From Amycolatopsis xylanica (GTDB lineage: Bacteria; Actinomycetota; Actinomycetes; Mycobacteriales; Pseudonocardiaceae), in assembly GCF_900107045.1 (NCBI RefSeq), contig NZ_FNON01000010.1, positions 124,001 through 188,000 on the forward strand: 64,000 nucleotides of DNA, in the 5' to 3' direction. Position numbers and translations under genes: made by a program. Below, one piece after another: positions 52,867 through 63,092 of this stretch (position 1 is its first letter; every line of letters begins with the position of its first letter). The notes under the pieces are model-generated. The model saw only the letters and a list, made by a program, of their open reading frames with translations. It had not been told where the DNA came from and ran no database searches.

Positions 52867-52898
52867 TAGAGCGCTCTATTGATTAGAGCGCTCTAATC
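52867..52898. promoter_or_regulatory. Twin LacI-type operators TAGAGCGCTCTA
   Basis: Two perfect palindromes, TAGAGCGCTCTA (52867-52878) and GATTAGAGCGCTCTAATC (52881-52898), lie 17-18 bases centre to centre in the divergent iolE/regulator promoter region. The central CG and AGCGCT core are typical of LacI-family sites. They would let the adjacent LacI regulator control both arms of the iol locus. Confidence 0.8.
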
Positions 52899-52945
52899 TT
52901 GTAACGTCGATCACGGCAAGTCAAGGGCGAATCGGGGAGGTGAAG

Positions 52946-53955
52946 GTGTCGCGACCGACGATGGAGGATGTGGCCGCCCGTGCGGGAGTTTCTCGCGCAC
53001 TGGTGTCCTTGGTGATGAGGAATTCACCGAAGGTCAGCCCGCAGCGCAGGGAGGCCGTGCTGAAGGCGGCCGAGGAACTCGGCTATTCCCCGCACGCGAT
53101 GGCCAGGTCGCTGGCCAGCCGCACGTCGACCGTGCTCGGCGTGATGGTCTCCGATCTGCGCAACGCCTTCTTCGCCGACGTGGTCGAGGGGCTGGACGCC
53201 GCGGCGCAGGCCGCCGGGTTCGAGCTGATCCTCAACACGGGCGGCCGCAGTCCCGCCCGTGAGCGGTCCGCGTTGCGGAGCCTGCTTTCCTTCCGCCCGG
53301 CCGGGGTGATCCTCCTGTCGCCGGTGATGCCCGCGTTCGCCATCGAGGACGCGGTCAAGCAGTGCCCCGTGGTGATGGTGTCGCGCACGACCCGCGCCCC
53401 GGAGATCGACACGGTCAACGACGACGGTGAGGCGGGCGCCGCGCTGGCGGTCGATCATCTCGTCGCGCTCGGCCACCGCAGGATCGTGCACCTCGACGGC
53501 GGGGGCGCGGCCGGTGCGGCGGCGCGGCGCCGCGGTTTCCGCTCGGCGATGCTCAAGCACGGCCTGCCGCCGCTGATCATCCGCAGTGAGCACACCGACA
53601 GCGCCGGTGAAAAGGCCATGCAGCAGATGCTCAACGAGTACATGCTGGCCCAGCGGCCGACGGCGGTGGTGGCGGGCAACGACTTCAACGCCGTCGGCGC
53701 CATTTCCCGGCTGGAGGAGGCGGGCCTGCGGGTCCCGGAGGACATCTCCGTGGTCGGCTACGACAACACCTCGCTCGCCGCGCTGCGCCACCTCTCACTG
53801 ACCACTGTGGACCAGCCGAGGACCGAAATGGGCAGGCTCGCCGTCGAGGCGCTGCTCGAACGTGTGCGTGACGGCCGCGAGGAGCCCGTCCGCCATCTGC
53901 TGCATCCGTCGTTGGTGGTCCGGTCGACCACTGCCAGCCCCGTAGGAGAAGCACT

Positions 53956-53959
<4 letters not shown>
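52946..53959 (+). CDS. LacI-family transcriptional regulator of the iol locus
   Basis: A 337-residue LacI/GalR protein. HTH TMEDVAARAGVSRALVSLVM (about 5-24) and hinge helix HAMARSLASRTS precede a periplasmic-binding-like effector domain ending VVGYDNTSLAALRHLSLTTV. GTG 52946 is chosen over GTG 52940 because GGGGAGG lies five bases upstream. It is cotranscribed with iolA (GTGA overlap) and is autoregulated if it binds the upstream palindromes. Confidence 0.9.
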
Positions 53960-55449
<1,490 letters not shown>

Positions 55450-55472
55450 GCTTTTTCTACTGGAGGATTCTT

Positions 55473-56474
55473 ATGAGGTTGGGACTTGCAGGCACCGGCC
55501 GGATCGGCACCTCGCACGCCGAGACGCTGAAGGGCTTCGACGAGGTCACCTCGGTCGTCGTCGCCGACGTCGATTCGGCGCGGGCGCGCGCCGCCTCGGC
55601 CAAGCTCGGCGTCGAGTTCGCCGACGGCATCGACGCGCTCTTCCAGTCCGGTTTGGACGGTCTGGTGGTCACCGCGGCCACCGACGCCCACCCCAAGCTG
55701 ATCACCGCGGCCGTCGACGCCGGCATCCCGGTGTTCTGCGAAAAGCCGGTCGCCGCCGACATCGAGGGCACCCTCGCGGTGATCGACCGCATCAGCGGCT
55801 CGGACGTCCCCGTGCAGATCGGTTTCCAGCGCCGCTTCGACGCCGGCTACACCGCCGCACGCGGGGCCGTCACCTCCGGCGACCTCGGCTGGATCCACAC
55901 ACTGCGCGCGACCACCCTCGACCCGGCGCCCCCGCCCGCCGAGTACGTCCCGCACTCGGGCGGGCTCTTCCGCGACTGCGGCGTCCACGACTTCGACATC
56001 ATCCGCTGGGTCAGCGGCCGCGAGGTCACCGAGGTCTACGCGCTCGGCACCAACCGCGGCGAGCGCTTCTTCGCCGACGCGGGCGACGTCGACACCGCGG
56101 CCGCCACCCTCGTCCTCGACGACGACACCCTCGCGGTCGTCTCCCTCACCCGCTACAACGCGGCGGGTTACGACGTCCGCCTCGAAGTACTCGGCTCCCG
56201 CTCGAACGTCATAGTCGGCCTCGACGACCGCGCCCCCCTCCGCTCGGTCGAGCCCGGCGTGGTCGCACTCGCCGGCCCCGCCTACCCCGGCTTCATGGAA
56301 CGCTTCCGCCCCGCCTACACCCGCGAACTCGAGGCCTTCGTCTCCGTCGTCGCCGGCCGCACCACCAGCCCCTGCGGAGTGGCCGACGCCCTCGAAGCCT
56401 TCTACGTGGCCGAAGCCTGCGAGATCTCCCGCCGCGAACGCCGCCCCGTCGGCATCGACGAAGTCCGCCGCTGA
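55473..56474 (+). CDS. iolG: Inositol 2-dehydrogenase (Gfo/Idh/MocA family)
   Basis: A 333-residue protein with GLAGTGRIGTSHAE (NAD-binding), FCEKPVAADIEG (catalytic Lys at about 91), GFQRRFDAGY and CGVHDFDIIRWV (catalytic His at about 172). It oxidises myo-inositol to scyllo-inosose. GGAGG (55462-55466) precedes ATG 55473. It ends six bases before a family A palindrome. Confidence 0.92.
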   Translation: MRLGLAGTGRIGTSHAETLKGFDEVTSVVVADVDSARARAASAKLGVEFADGIDALFQSGLDGLVVTAATDAHPKLITAAVDAGIPVFCEKPVAADIEGTLAVIDRISGSDVPVQIGFQRRFDAGYTAARGAVTSGDLGWIHTLRATTLDPAPPPAEYVPHSGGLFRDCGVHDFDIIRWVSGREVTEVYALGTNRGERFFADAGDVDTAAATLVLDDDTLAVVSLTRYNAAGYDVRLEVLGSRSNVIVGLDDRAPLRSVEPGVVALAGPAYPGFMERFRPAYTRELEAFVSVVAGRTTSPCGVADALEAFYVAEACEISRRERRPVGIDEVRR

Positions 56475-56479
56475 GCCCA

Positions 56480-56531
56480 GGGGTCGTGAGTGTTCCGGCC
56501 GGTTCTAACCGGTCTAAACACTCACGACCCC
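56480..56531. repeat. Family A interspersed palindrome, copy 3
   Basis: 13-bp perfect outer arms GGGGTCGTGAGTG and complement enclose CCGGCCGGTT...AACCGGTC. It fills the gap between convergent iolG and the asparagine synthetase gene, whose stop lies seven bases beyond. Likely bidirectional terminator. Confidence 0.85.
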
Positions 56532-56538
56532 GACGAGG

Positions 56539-58365
56539 TCAGTGCTGGATCTCGGGGGAGTAGATGTCCAGCCAGTGGTAGAGGTCGAGGACCCGGTCGA
56601 GGCCGGTGCGGACGGCGCTCGGCATCGTGTGGGCGTCCAGCTCGGAGGCGTTGTGGGCCCAGTCGCGGTCGATCAGGCCGAAGACCGGGTGATCCGGCTC
56701 GGCGAGGACCTCCTTGACCTGTTGCTGCAACGCGACCGCGTACGCCGGGTCCTGAGTGGACGGATACGGGCTTTTCACCCGGTCCACGACCGACTGGGGG
56801 AGCACGTGCTTGGTGGCGTGGCGGAGAAGACTCTTCTCCCTGCCGTCGAAGGTCTTCAACGACCAAGGCGTGTTGTAGACGTACTCGACCAGGCGGTGGT
56901 CGCAGAACGGCACGCGGACTTCCAAGCCGACGGCCATCGAGGCGCGGTCCTTGCGGTCGAGGAGCATGCGGACGAAGCGGGTCAAATGCAGGTGGCAGAT
57001 CGTGCGCATCTGCTGCTCGAAGGGGGTGGCGTTGTCGAGGTGGTCGACCTCGGCGACCGCGGCCGCGTATTGGTCGGCGACGTAGGTGGGCAGGTCGAGG
57101 CGGGCGCGGAGGTCCTTGTTGAGCAGGCCCGCGCGGTCGCTGGTGAGGGCGTTGCGGAAGGCCAGCCAGGGGAAGGTCTTGGTGTTGCGGGCTTCGGGGT
57201 CGTGGAACCAGCGGTAGCCGCCGAAGACCTCGTCGGCCGACTCGCCGGAGAGTGCGACCGTCGACTCGGCGCGGATGGCCTTGAAGAGCAGATAGAGCGA
57301 GGTGTCCATGTCGCCGAGGCCCGCCGGGATGTCGCGGGCGGTGATGACCGCGCGGCGGACGGCCGGGTCGGTGAGGTCGCCCGGGTTCAGCACGATGTCG
57401 CGGTGGGCCGAGCCGACGAGGGACGCGACGTCGCGGACGAAGGGGGAGTCCGGGGTGTCGCGCATTTCGTCGGCGTGGAAGTTCTCTTCCTGGCCGAGGA
57501 AATCGACCGAGAACGTGCGGAGCTGCTCACCCTGGGAGGCGAGGTGGGCGGCGGCGAGGCCGGTGACGGCGCTGGAGTCGAGGCCACCCGACAGCAGGAC
57601 GCAGCGGGGGACGTCGGCGACCAGCTGGCGGTGGACGATGTCGGTCATGAGCTCGCGGACGCGCTCGACCGTGGTGTCCTGGTCGTCGGTGTGCTCGACG
57701 GCGTCGAGCTTCCAATAGGTGCGGGTGCGGATGCCGTCGCGGTCGACCGTGACGATCGCGCCGGGCGGGACTTCCTCCATGCCCTTCCATAGTGACCAGC
57801 CCGGGGCCTTGGTCATCGAGACGAGCTCGCGGAGACCGTCGGCGTCGACGACCTTGCGTGCCAACGGGTTCGCGAGGATCGCCTTGGGTTCCGAACCGAA
57901 GAGGACACCGTCGCGGGTGGGGTAGAAGTAGAACGGCTTGATGCCCATGCGGTCGCGGATCATCACGAGCTTCTCTTCGCGCTCGTCCCAGATCGCGAAG
58001 GCGTACATGCCGTTGAGGTGGTCGGCGACGCTCTCGCCCCATTGCAGGTACCCGTGCAGCACGACTTCGGTGTCGCTGTCGGTTTCGAAGCGGTGGCCGA
58101 GCTTGACCAGCTCGGCGCGCAGCTCGGTGAAGTTGTAGGCCTCACCGCTGTAGACCATGGCGACCGAATGAGAACTCATCGGCTGCTTGCCGCCGGGCAG
58201 GTCGATGATCGCGAGCCTGCGGTGGCCGAGCGCGGCGTGAGGCCGGACGAAGGTGCCCGAGTCGTCGGGGCCGCGGCAGGCCATGGTGGCGGTCATGGCG
58301 TCGAGAGTGTGCTGCTGACTGGTCAGATCTGAGTCGTAAGCGACCCAGCCGGTGATTCCGCACAT
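56539..58365 (-). CDS. asnB: Asparagine synthetase (glutamine-hydrolysing)
   Basis: A 608-residue two-domain enzyme. The N-terminal Ntn glutaminase has nucleophile C2 (MCGITGWVAY) and RGPDDSG. The C-terminal synthetase has the PP-loop LLSGGLDSSAVTG (about 256-268) and SGESADEVFGGY (about 376). It makes Asn from Asp, Gln and ATP. GGGAGG precedes ATG 58365. Some actinobacterial members of this family amidate cell-wall or secondary-metabolite substrates. No such neighbours are present, so the housekeeping role is preferred. Confidence 0.92.
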   Translation of the reverse strand: MCGITGWVAYDSDLTSQQHTLDAMTATMACRGPDDSGTFVRPHAALGHRRLAIIDLPGGKQPMSSHSVAMVYSGEAYNFTELRAELVKLGHRFETDSDTEVVLHGYLQWGESVADHLNGMYAFAIWDEREEKLVMIRDRMGIKPFYFYPTRDGVLFGSEPKAILANPLARKVVDADGLRELVSMTKAPGWSLWKGMEEVPPGAIVTVDRDGIRTRTYWKLDAVEHTDDQDTTVERVRELMTDIVHRQLVADVPRCVLLSGGLDSSAVTGLAAAHLASQGEQLRTFSVDFLGQEENFHADEMRDTPDSPFVRDVASLVGSAHRDIVLNPGDLTDPAVRRAVITARDIPAGLGDMDTSLYLLFKAIRAESTVALSGESADEVFGGYRWFHDPEARNTKTFPWLAFRNALTSDRAGLLNKDLRARLDLPTYVADQYAAAVAEVDHLDNATPFEQQMRTICHLHLTRFVRMLLDRKDRASMAVGLEVRVPFCDHRLVEYVYNTPWSLKTFDGREKSLLRHATKHVLPQSVVDRVKSPYPSTQDPAYAVALQQQVKEVLAEPDHPVFGLIDRDWAHNASELDAHTMPSAVRTGLDRVLDLYHWLDIYSPEIQH

Positions 58366-58625
58366 GCGTAGCCTCCCGGGGATTTACTTAGTTACTACAA
58401 CTACACGTAACTCAGGTGTAACACGGTTTCGGTTCGCTGTCTGCCCGAATCGAGCGATCTGTGCTTGATTCACTACTTACTGTGATGTGGATCACCGGCC
58501 ATCAAGATCGCGTAAACGGCCGCGAACAGCGCATCAAGGAGGCGTTAGCGGCTCTCGATCACGCAGCGCTACGGGCGCACTGTTGCCGTGTCGCCAGATG
58601 GGTGACGCGTCAAGAGAGGTGCACA
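58366..58625. other. Leader/promoter region of the kdp operon
   Basis: 260 bases between asnB (minus) and the kdp operon (plus). An in-frame extension upstream of the 27-residue peptide uses many A/T-ending and rare codons (TTA, AGA, AGG), so I treat it as non-coding. I found no ydaO-type c-di-AMP riboswitch core and no sure KdpE site. Confidence 0.5.
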
Positions 58626-58709
58626 GTGGCCGATTTGCTCTACGCCATCTTGTTGATCGGCGTCTTCGTGGTGCTCGCGCTCACGCTGCGCGGATTGGAA
58701 CGGCTGTGA
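58626..58709 (+). CDS. 27-residue membrane peptide upstream of kdpF
   Basis: GTG-initiated peptide MADLLYAILLIGVFVVLALT plus LRGLERL: one strongly hydrophobic helix with a short positively charged tail. GAGAGG precedes it at normal spacing. Its TGA overlaps the kdpF GTG by four bases, the same coupling used between the other kdp genes. It resembles KdpF in size and topology but lacks its usual ending. It may be an extra small Kdp subunit or regulatory peptide; function unproved. Confidence 0.65.
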   Translation: MADLLYAILLIGVFVVLALTLRGLERL

Positions 58710-58807
58710 ACGGGGCGGGCACGGTGGCCAACATCGTCGGCGGTGTGCTGGCGCTGGGCCTGATCGTCTACTTGTTCATCGCGCTGATCAAACCGGAGAA
58801 ATTCTGA
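58706..58807 (+). CDS. kdpF: K+-transporting ATPase subunit KdpF
   Basis: A 33-residue single-helix protein (NIVGGVLALGLIVYLFIALIKPEKF, part) with the typical KdpF ending A-L-I-x-P-E-x-F. KdpF stabilises the KdpABC complex in the membrane. GTG 58706 gives a GTGA overlap with the preceding peptide; GTG 58724 is a possible shorter start. Its TGA overlaps the kdpA ATG by one base. Confidence 0.85.
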   Translation: MNGAGTVANIVGGVLALGLIVYLFIALIKPEKF

Positions 58808-60441
58808 TGTCGGACACGACGGCCGGGCTGCTGCAGCTCGGTTTACTCCTGGTCGCACTGGCGGTGGCTTACAAGCCACTCGGCGACTACATGGCGCGAG
58901 TGTTCTCGTCGGAGAAGCACTCGAAAGTGGAAAAGGGCCTCTACAAGCTCTTCCGCGTCAACCCCGAGTCGGAACAGCGCTGGCCGACCTACGCCGCGGG
59001 CGTGCTCGGCTTCTCGTTCGTCTCGGTGGTCCTGCTCTACCTGCTCCAGCGCCTCCAGCCGCTGCTGCCGTGGGACCTCGGCCGCGGCGCCGTCTCGCCG
59101 GGGGTCGCGTTCAACACCGCGATCAGCTTCGTCACCAACACGAACTGGCAGTCCTACGTGCCGGAGTCGACCATGGGTCACTTCGTGCAGATGGCCGGGC
59201 TGACCGTGCAGAACTTCCTGTCGGCCGCGGTCGGGCTGTCCGTCGCGATCGCGCTGACCCGCGGTTTCCTCCGCTCGCAGGCGGACCGGCTCGGCAACTT
59301 CTGGGTGGACCTCACGCGCGGCACGATCCGCGTCCTGCTGCCGATGGCCTTCGTCTTCTCGCTGGTCCTGATCGCGCTCGGCGTCGTGCAGAGCCTCAAG
59401 GCCGGCGTCGCCGTGACCAACCCGGACGGCACCTCGAGCACGATCGCGCTGGCGCCCGCCGCCAGCCAGGAGGCGATCAAGGAGCTCGGTACCAACGGCG
59501 GCGGCATCTTCAACGCCAACTCGGCGCACCCGTTCGAGAACCCGAACTACTGGACGAACCTGGTCGAGCTCTTCCTGATCCTGGTCATCCCGGTGTCGCT
59601 GACCCGCACGTTCGGGCAGCTGGTCGGCAACCGCAAGCAGGGCTACGTCCTGCTCTCGGTGATGGGCCTGCTCTGGGGCCTCATGCTCGCGGTCACCTGG
59701 ATCTCCGAGGCGAAAACCGGTGGCATGGAAGGCAAGGAGCAGCGGTTCGGCACCAGCCTGACCTCGATCTTCGCCAACACCACCACGGGCACCTCGACCG
59801 GCGCGGTCAACGGCGCGCACGACAGCCTCAGCGCGCTCGGCGGCGGCGGTCCGCTGCTGAACATGCTCTTCGGCGAGATCTCGCCGGGCGGTGTCGGCAC
59901 CGGTCTGTACGGCATGCTCGTGATGGCGATCATCGCGATGTTCCTGGCCGGGCTGATGGTCGGCCGCACCCCGGAGTACCTGGGCAAGAAGCTCGGCAAG
60001 CGCGAGGTCACCTGCGCGGCCGTCGCGATGCTCGCGATGCCGACCGTGGTGCTGCTCGGCTCCGCGCTGGCGCTGATGTTCCCGTCGACGGCGAGCGCGC
60101 TCGGCAACGGCGGCGCGCACGGCCTGTCCGAGGTGCTCTACGCCTACGCGTCCACCGGGAACAACAACGGCAGCGCGTTCGGCGGCCTGACCGCGACCAG
60201 CGACTGGTTCCAGAGCAGCTTCGGCGTGGCGATGGCGTTCGGCAGGTACATCCCGATCATCGCCGTGCTCTGCCTGGCCGGTTCCCTTGCCGCGCAACGG
60301 AAGGTCCCGGAGACCGCGGGCACCCTGCCCACCACCGGACCGCTGTTCGGCACGATGCTGACCGGCACGGTCGTGCTCGTCGCCGCTCTCACCTTCATCC
60401 CGGCGCTCGCGCTCGGGCCCATCGCGGAGGCACTCGCGTGA
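58807..60441 (+). CDS. kdpA: K+-transporting ATPase subunit KdpA
   Basis: A 544-residue potassium-binding subunit with four selectivity-filter-like repeats. These include TNTNWQSYVPES, LGTNGGGIFNANSAHPFENP, NTTTGTSTGAVN and YASTGNNNGSAFGGL. About ten membrane helices. It forms the selectivity filter and intramembrane tunnel. Codon 13 is TTA. Confidence 0.96.
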   Translation: MSDTTAGLLQLGLLLVALAVAYKPLGDYMARVFSSEKHSKVEKGLYKLFRVNPESEQRWPTYAAGVLGFSFVSVVLLYLLQRLQPLLPWDLGRGAVSPGVAFNTAISFVTNTNWQSYVPESTMGHFVQMAGLTVQNFLSAAVGLSVAIALTRGFLRSQADRLGNFWVDLTRGTIRVLLPMAFVFSLVLIALGVVQSLKAGVAVTNPDGTSSTIALAPAASQEAIKELGTNGGGIFNANSAHPFENPNYWTNLVELFLILVIPVSLTRTFGQLVGNRKQGYVLLSVMGLLWGLMLAVTWISEAKTGGMEGKEQRFGTSLTSIFANTTTGTSTGAVNGAHDSLSALGGGGPLLNMLFGEISPGGVGTGLYGMLVMAIIAMFLAGLMVGRTPEYLGKKLGKREVTCAAVAMLAMPTVVLLGSALALMFPSTASALGNGGAHGLSEVLYAYASTGNNNGSAFGGLTATSDWFQSSFGVAMAFGRYIPIIAVLCLAGSLAAQRKVPETAGTLPTTGPLFGTMLTGTVVLVAALTFIPALALGPIAEALA

Positions 60442-62519
60442 CCGTCACCCAGGAACGCCCAGTCACGAAACACGAGGAAGAAACCCGCCGGATCGGCGTG
60501 GGCGTGTTCAGTCCCCGGCAGCTATGGACCTCGGTCCCCGACGCGCTGCGCAAGCTCAACCCCAAGCACCAGCTGGCGAACCCGGTCATGTTCGTGGTCT
60601 GGGTCGGCTCGCTGCTGACCACGGTCTTCGCGATCACCGACCCCAGCGTGTTCACGATCCTGATCGCGGTGTGGCTGTGGTTCACCGTCCTGTTCGCGAA
60701 CCTCGCCGAGGCCGTCGCGGAAGGCCGGGGCAAGGCGCAGGCGGAAACCCTGCGCAAGTCCAAGAAGGAGACGGTCGCGCGCAGGCTGACCGAGGACGGC
60801 TCCGAAGAGAGCGTGCCCGGCGTCGACCTGCGCATCGGTGACCTGGTGGTCGTCGAGGCAGGCCAGGTGATCCCCGGCGACGGCGACGTCGTCGAGGGCA
60901 TCGCGACGGTCGACGAGTCGGCCATCACCGGTGAGTCGGCGCCGGTCATCCGCGAGTCGGGCGGCGACCGGTGCGCGGTCACCGGCGGCACGACCGTGCT
61001 GAGCGACCGGATCGTCGTCAAGATCACCACCAAGCCCGGTGAGTCCTTTGTGGACCGCATGATCGCGTTGGTGGAGGGCGCTTCGCGGCAGAAGACGCCG
61101 AACGAGATCGCGCTGACCATCCTGCTGTCGACGCTGACCATCATCTTCCTGCTCGCGGTGGTCGCGCTGCAGCCGATGGCCGGGTACTCGGGCAGCCAGC
61201 AGTCCGTGGTCGTGCTGACCGCGCTGCTCGTCTGCCTCATCCCGACCACGATCGGCGCGCTGCTCTCGGCCATCGGCATCGCGGGCATGGACCGGCTCGT
61301 GCAGCGCAACGTGCTCGCGACCTCGGGCCGCGCGGTCGAGGCGGCCGGTGACGTCTCGACGCTGCTGCTCGACAAGACCGGCACCATCACCTTCGGCAAC
61401 CGTAAAGCGACCGAGCTGATCCCGGTCGGAACGTCCACAGTGGAGGAACTCGCGCATGCGGCACGCCTGTCCAGCCTGGCCGACGGAACCCCGGAAGGCC
61501 GCAGCATCCTGGAGCTGGTCGCCCGCGACCACGGCCTGAGCGAGACCGCCTCGGAGGACGAGAAGCTCGCCGAGTTCGTCGAGTTCACCGCGCAGACCCG
61601 GATGAGCGGCATCAACGTCGGCGAGCGCGAGGTGCGCAAGGGCGCGACCGCGTCGGTCCGGCAGTGGGTCCGCGAACGCGGCGGCGACGTGCCCGACGAG
61701 ACCGAGCGGGTCGTCGACGAGATCAGCGGCCAGGGCGGCACGCCGCTGGTGGTCGCGGAGATCGACGGCGGCAAGGCGTTCGTGCGCGGTGTGATCCGGC
61801 TGTCCGATGTGGTCAAGCCGGGCATGAAGGCGCGCTTCGAGGAGCTGCGCGCGATGGGCATCAAGACGGTGATGATCACCGGCGACAACCCGCTGACCGC
61901 GCGCGCGATCGCCGAGGACGCCGGTGTCGACGACTACCTCGCCGAGGCCAAGCCCGAGGACAAGATGGCGCTGATCCGCAAGGAGCAGGAGGGCGGGCGG
62001 CTGGTCGCGATGACCGGCGACGGCACCAACGACGCGCCCGCGCTCGCGCAGTCGGACGTCGGCGTCGCGATGAACACCGGCACGTCGGCCGCCAAAGAGG
62101 CCGGGAACATGGTCGACCTCGACTCGAACCCGACCAAGCTGATCGAGATCGTCGAGATCGGCAAGCAGCTGCTGATCACGCGCGGCGCGCTGACCACGTT
62201 CAGCGTGGCCAACGACCTCGCGAAGTACTTCGCGATCCTGCCCGCGATGTTCCTGGCCATCTACCCGCAGCTGGGCGGGCTGAACATCATGCACCTGGCG
62301 ACGCCGAAGTCGGCGATCCTGTCGGCGGTCATCTTCAACGCGCTGATCATCGTCGGGCTGATCCCGCTGGCGCTGCGCGGCGTGCGGTACCGGCCGTCGT
62401 CGGCCTCGGCGCTGCTGCGGCGCAACCTGCTGATCTACGGACTCGGCGGCATCGTCAGCCCGTTCTTGGGCATCTGGCTCATCGACCTGCTCGTCCGTCT
62501 CATCCCTGGAATCGGGTAA
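60438..62519 (+). CDS. kdpB: K+-transporting ATPase catalytic subunit KdpB
   Basis: A 693-residue P-type ATPase. It has the phosphorylation motif DKTGT at 312-316, the TGES actuator loop (AITGESAPVIRE) and MTGDGTNDAPALAQ, plus SNPTKLIEIVEIGKQLLITRGALTTFS, a KdpB hallmark (quoted in part). It hydrolyses ATP to drive K+ uptake through KdpA. GTG 60438 overlaps the kdpA stop by four bases. Confidence 0.96.
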   Translation: MTVTQERPVTKHEEETRRIGVGVFSPRQLWTSVPDALRKLNPKHQLANPVMFVVWVGSLLTTVFAITDPSVFTILIAVWLWFTVLFANLAEAVAEGRGKAQAETLRKSKKETVARRLTEDGSEESVPGVDLRIGDLVVVEAGQVIPGDGDVVEGIATVDESAITGESAPVIRESGGDRCAVTGGTTVLSDRIVVKITTKPGESFVDRMIALVEGASRQKTPNEIALTILLSTLTIIFLLAVVALQPMAGYSGSQQSVVVLTALLVCLIPTTIGALLSAIGIAGMDRLVQRNVLATSGRAVEAAGDVSTLLLDKTGTITFGNRKATELIPVGTSTVEELAHAARLSSLADGTPEGRSILELVARDHGLSETASEDEKLAEFVEFTAQTRMSGINVGEREVRKGATASVRQWVRERGGDVPDETERVVDEISGQGGTPLVVAEIDGGKAFVRGVIRLSDVVKPGMKARFEELRAMGIKTVMITGDNPLTARAIAEDAGVDDYLAEAKPEDKMALIRKEQEGGRLVAMTGDGTNDAPALAQSDVGVAMNTGTSAAKEAGNMVDLDSNPTKLIEIVEIGKQLLITRGALTTFSVANDLAKYFAILPAMFLAIYPQLGGLNIMHLATPKSAILSAVIFNALIIVGLIPLALRGVRYRPSSASALLRRNLLIYGLGGIVSPFLGIWLIDLLVRLIPGIG

Positions 62520-62523
62520 CACC

Positions 62524-63087
62524 ATGAATGGCTTGTTCAAGCAGACCCTGGCGGGGCTGCGCGTGCTCATCGTCCTGACCGTGCTGCTCGGCGTCATCTA
62601 CCCGCTGGGCGTGTGGGCGGTGTCGCGGATCCCGGGGCTGGAGTCCAACGCCGAGGGCTCGATCATCACGCAGGACAACCGGCCCGTCGGGTCTTCGCTG
62701 ATCGGCGTCGACCTGCAAGGTGACCAGTGGTTCCACTCTCGTCCGTCGGCGGGCAGCCCGTCGGCTTCGGGGGCGTCGAACAAGGGCCCGGCCAACCCGG
62801 ACCTGCTCGACGCGATCGCGAAGCGCCGGGCCGCGGTCGCCGCGCTCGAAGGCGTCCAGCCGTCGCAGGTTCCGCTCGACGCGGTGACGACTTCGGGTTC
62901 CGGCGTGGACCCGGCGATCAGCGTCGAGTACGCGAACCTCCAGGTCGCGCGGGTGGCCCGGGTGAATGGTCTTCCCGAGGCCAAGGTGCGCGAGCTGGTC
63001 GAAGCGAACACGGCAGGAGTGTTACCCGGCGTGAATGTGGGGAAGCTCAATCTCGCCGTGCGTGACGCCGCCGGGGGAGCAAGATAA
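62524..63087 (+). CDS. kdpC: K+-transporting ATPase subunit KdpC
   Basis: A 187-residue protein. One N-terminal membrane helix (about 11-33) is followed by a periplasmic-type domain with QWFHSRPSAG, SNKGPANPDLLDAIAKR, and the conserved DAVTTSGSGVDPAISVEYA and LPGVNVGKLN segments. It assembles with KdpA/B. Codon 167 is TTA (63022-63024). Confidence 0.95.
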   Translation: MNGLFKQTLAGLRVLIVLTVLLGVIYPLGVWAVSRIPGLESNAEGSIITQDNRPVGSSLIGVDLQGDQWFHSRPSAGSPSASGASNKGPANPDLLDAIAKRRAAVAALEGVQPSQVPLDAVTTSGSGVDPAISVEYANLQVARVARVNGLPEAKVRELVEANTAGVLPGVNVGKLNLAVRDAAGGAR

Positions 63088-63092
63088 GTCCC

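Noticed and set aside
58461..58625. N-terminal extension of the 27-residue kdp leader peptide to 82 residues
   Set aside because: Codons before 58626 include TTA, AGA, AGG and CAA in high share with no G/C third-position bias. The RBS lies directly before GTG 58626.
58366..58625. c-di-AMP (ydaO) riboswitch before kdp
   Set aside because: I looked for the conserved core and could not find it. The leader remains unassigned.
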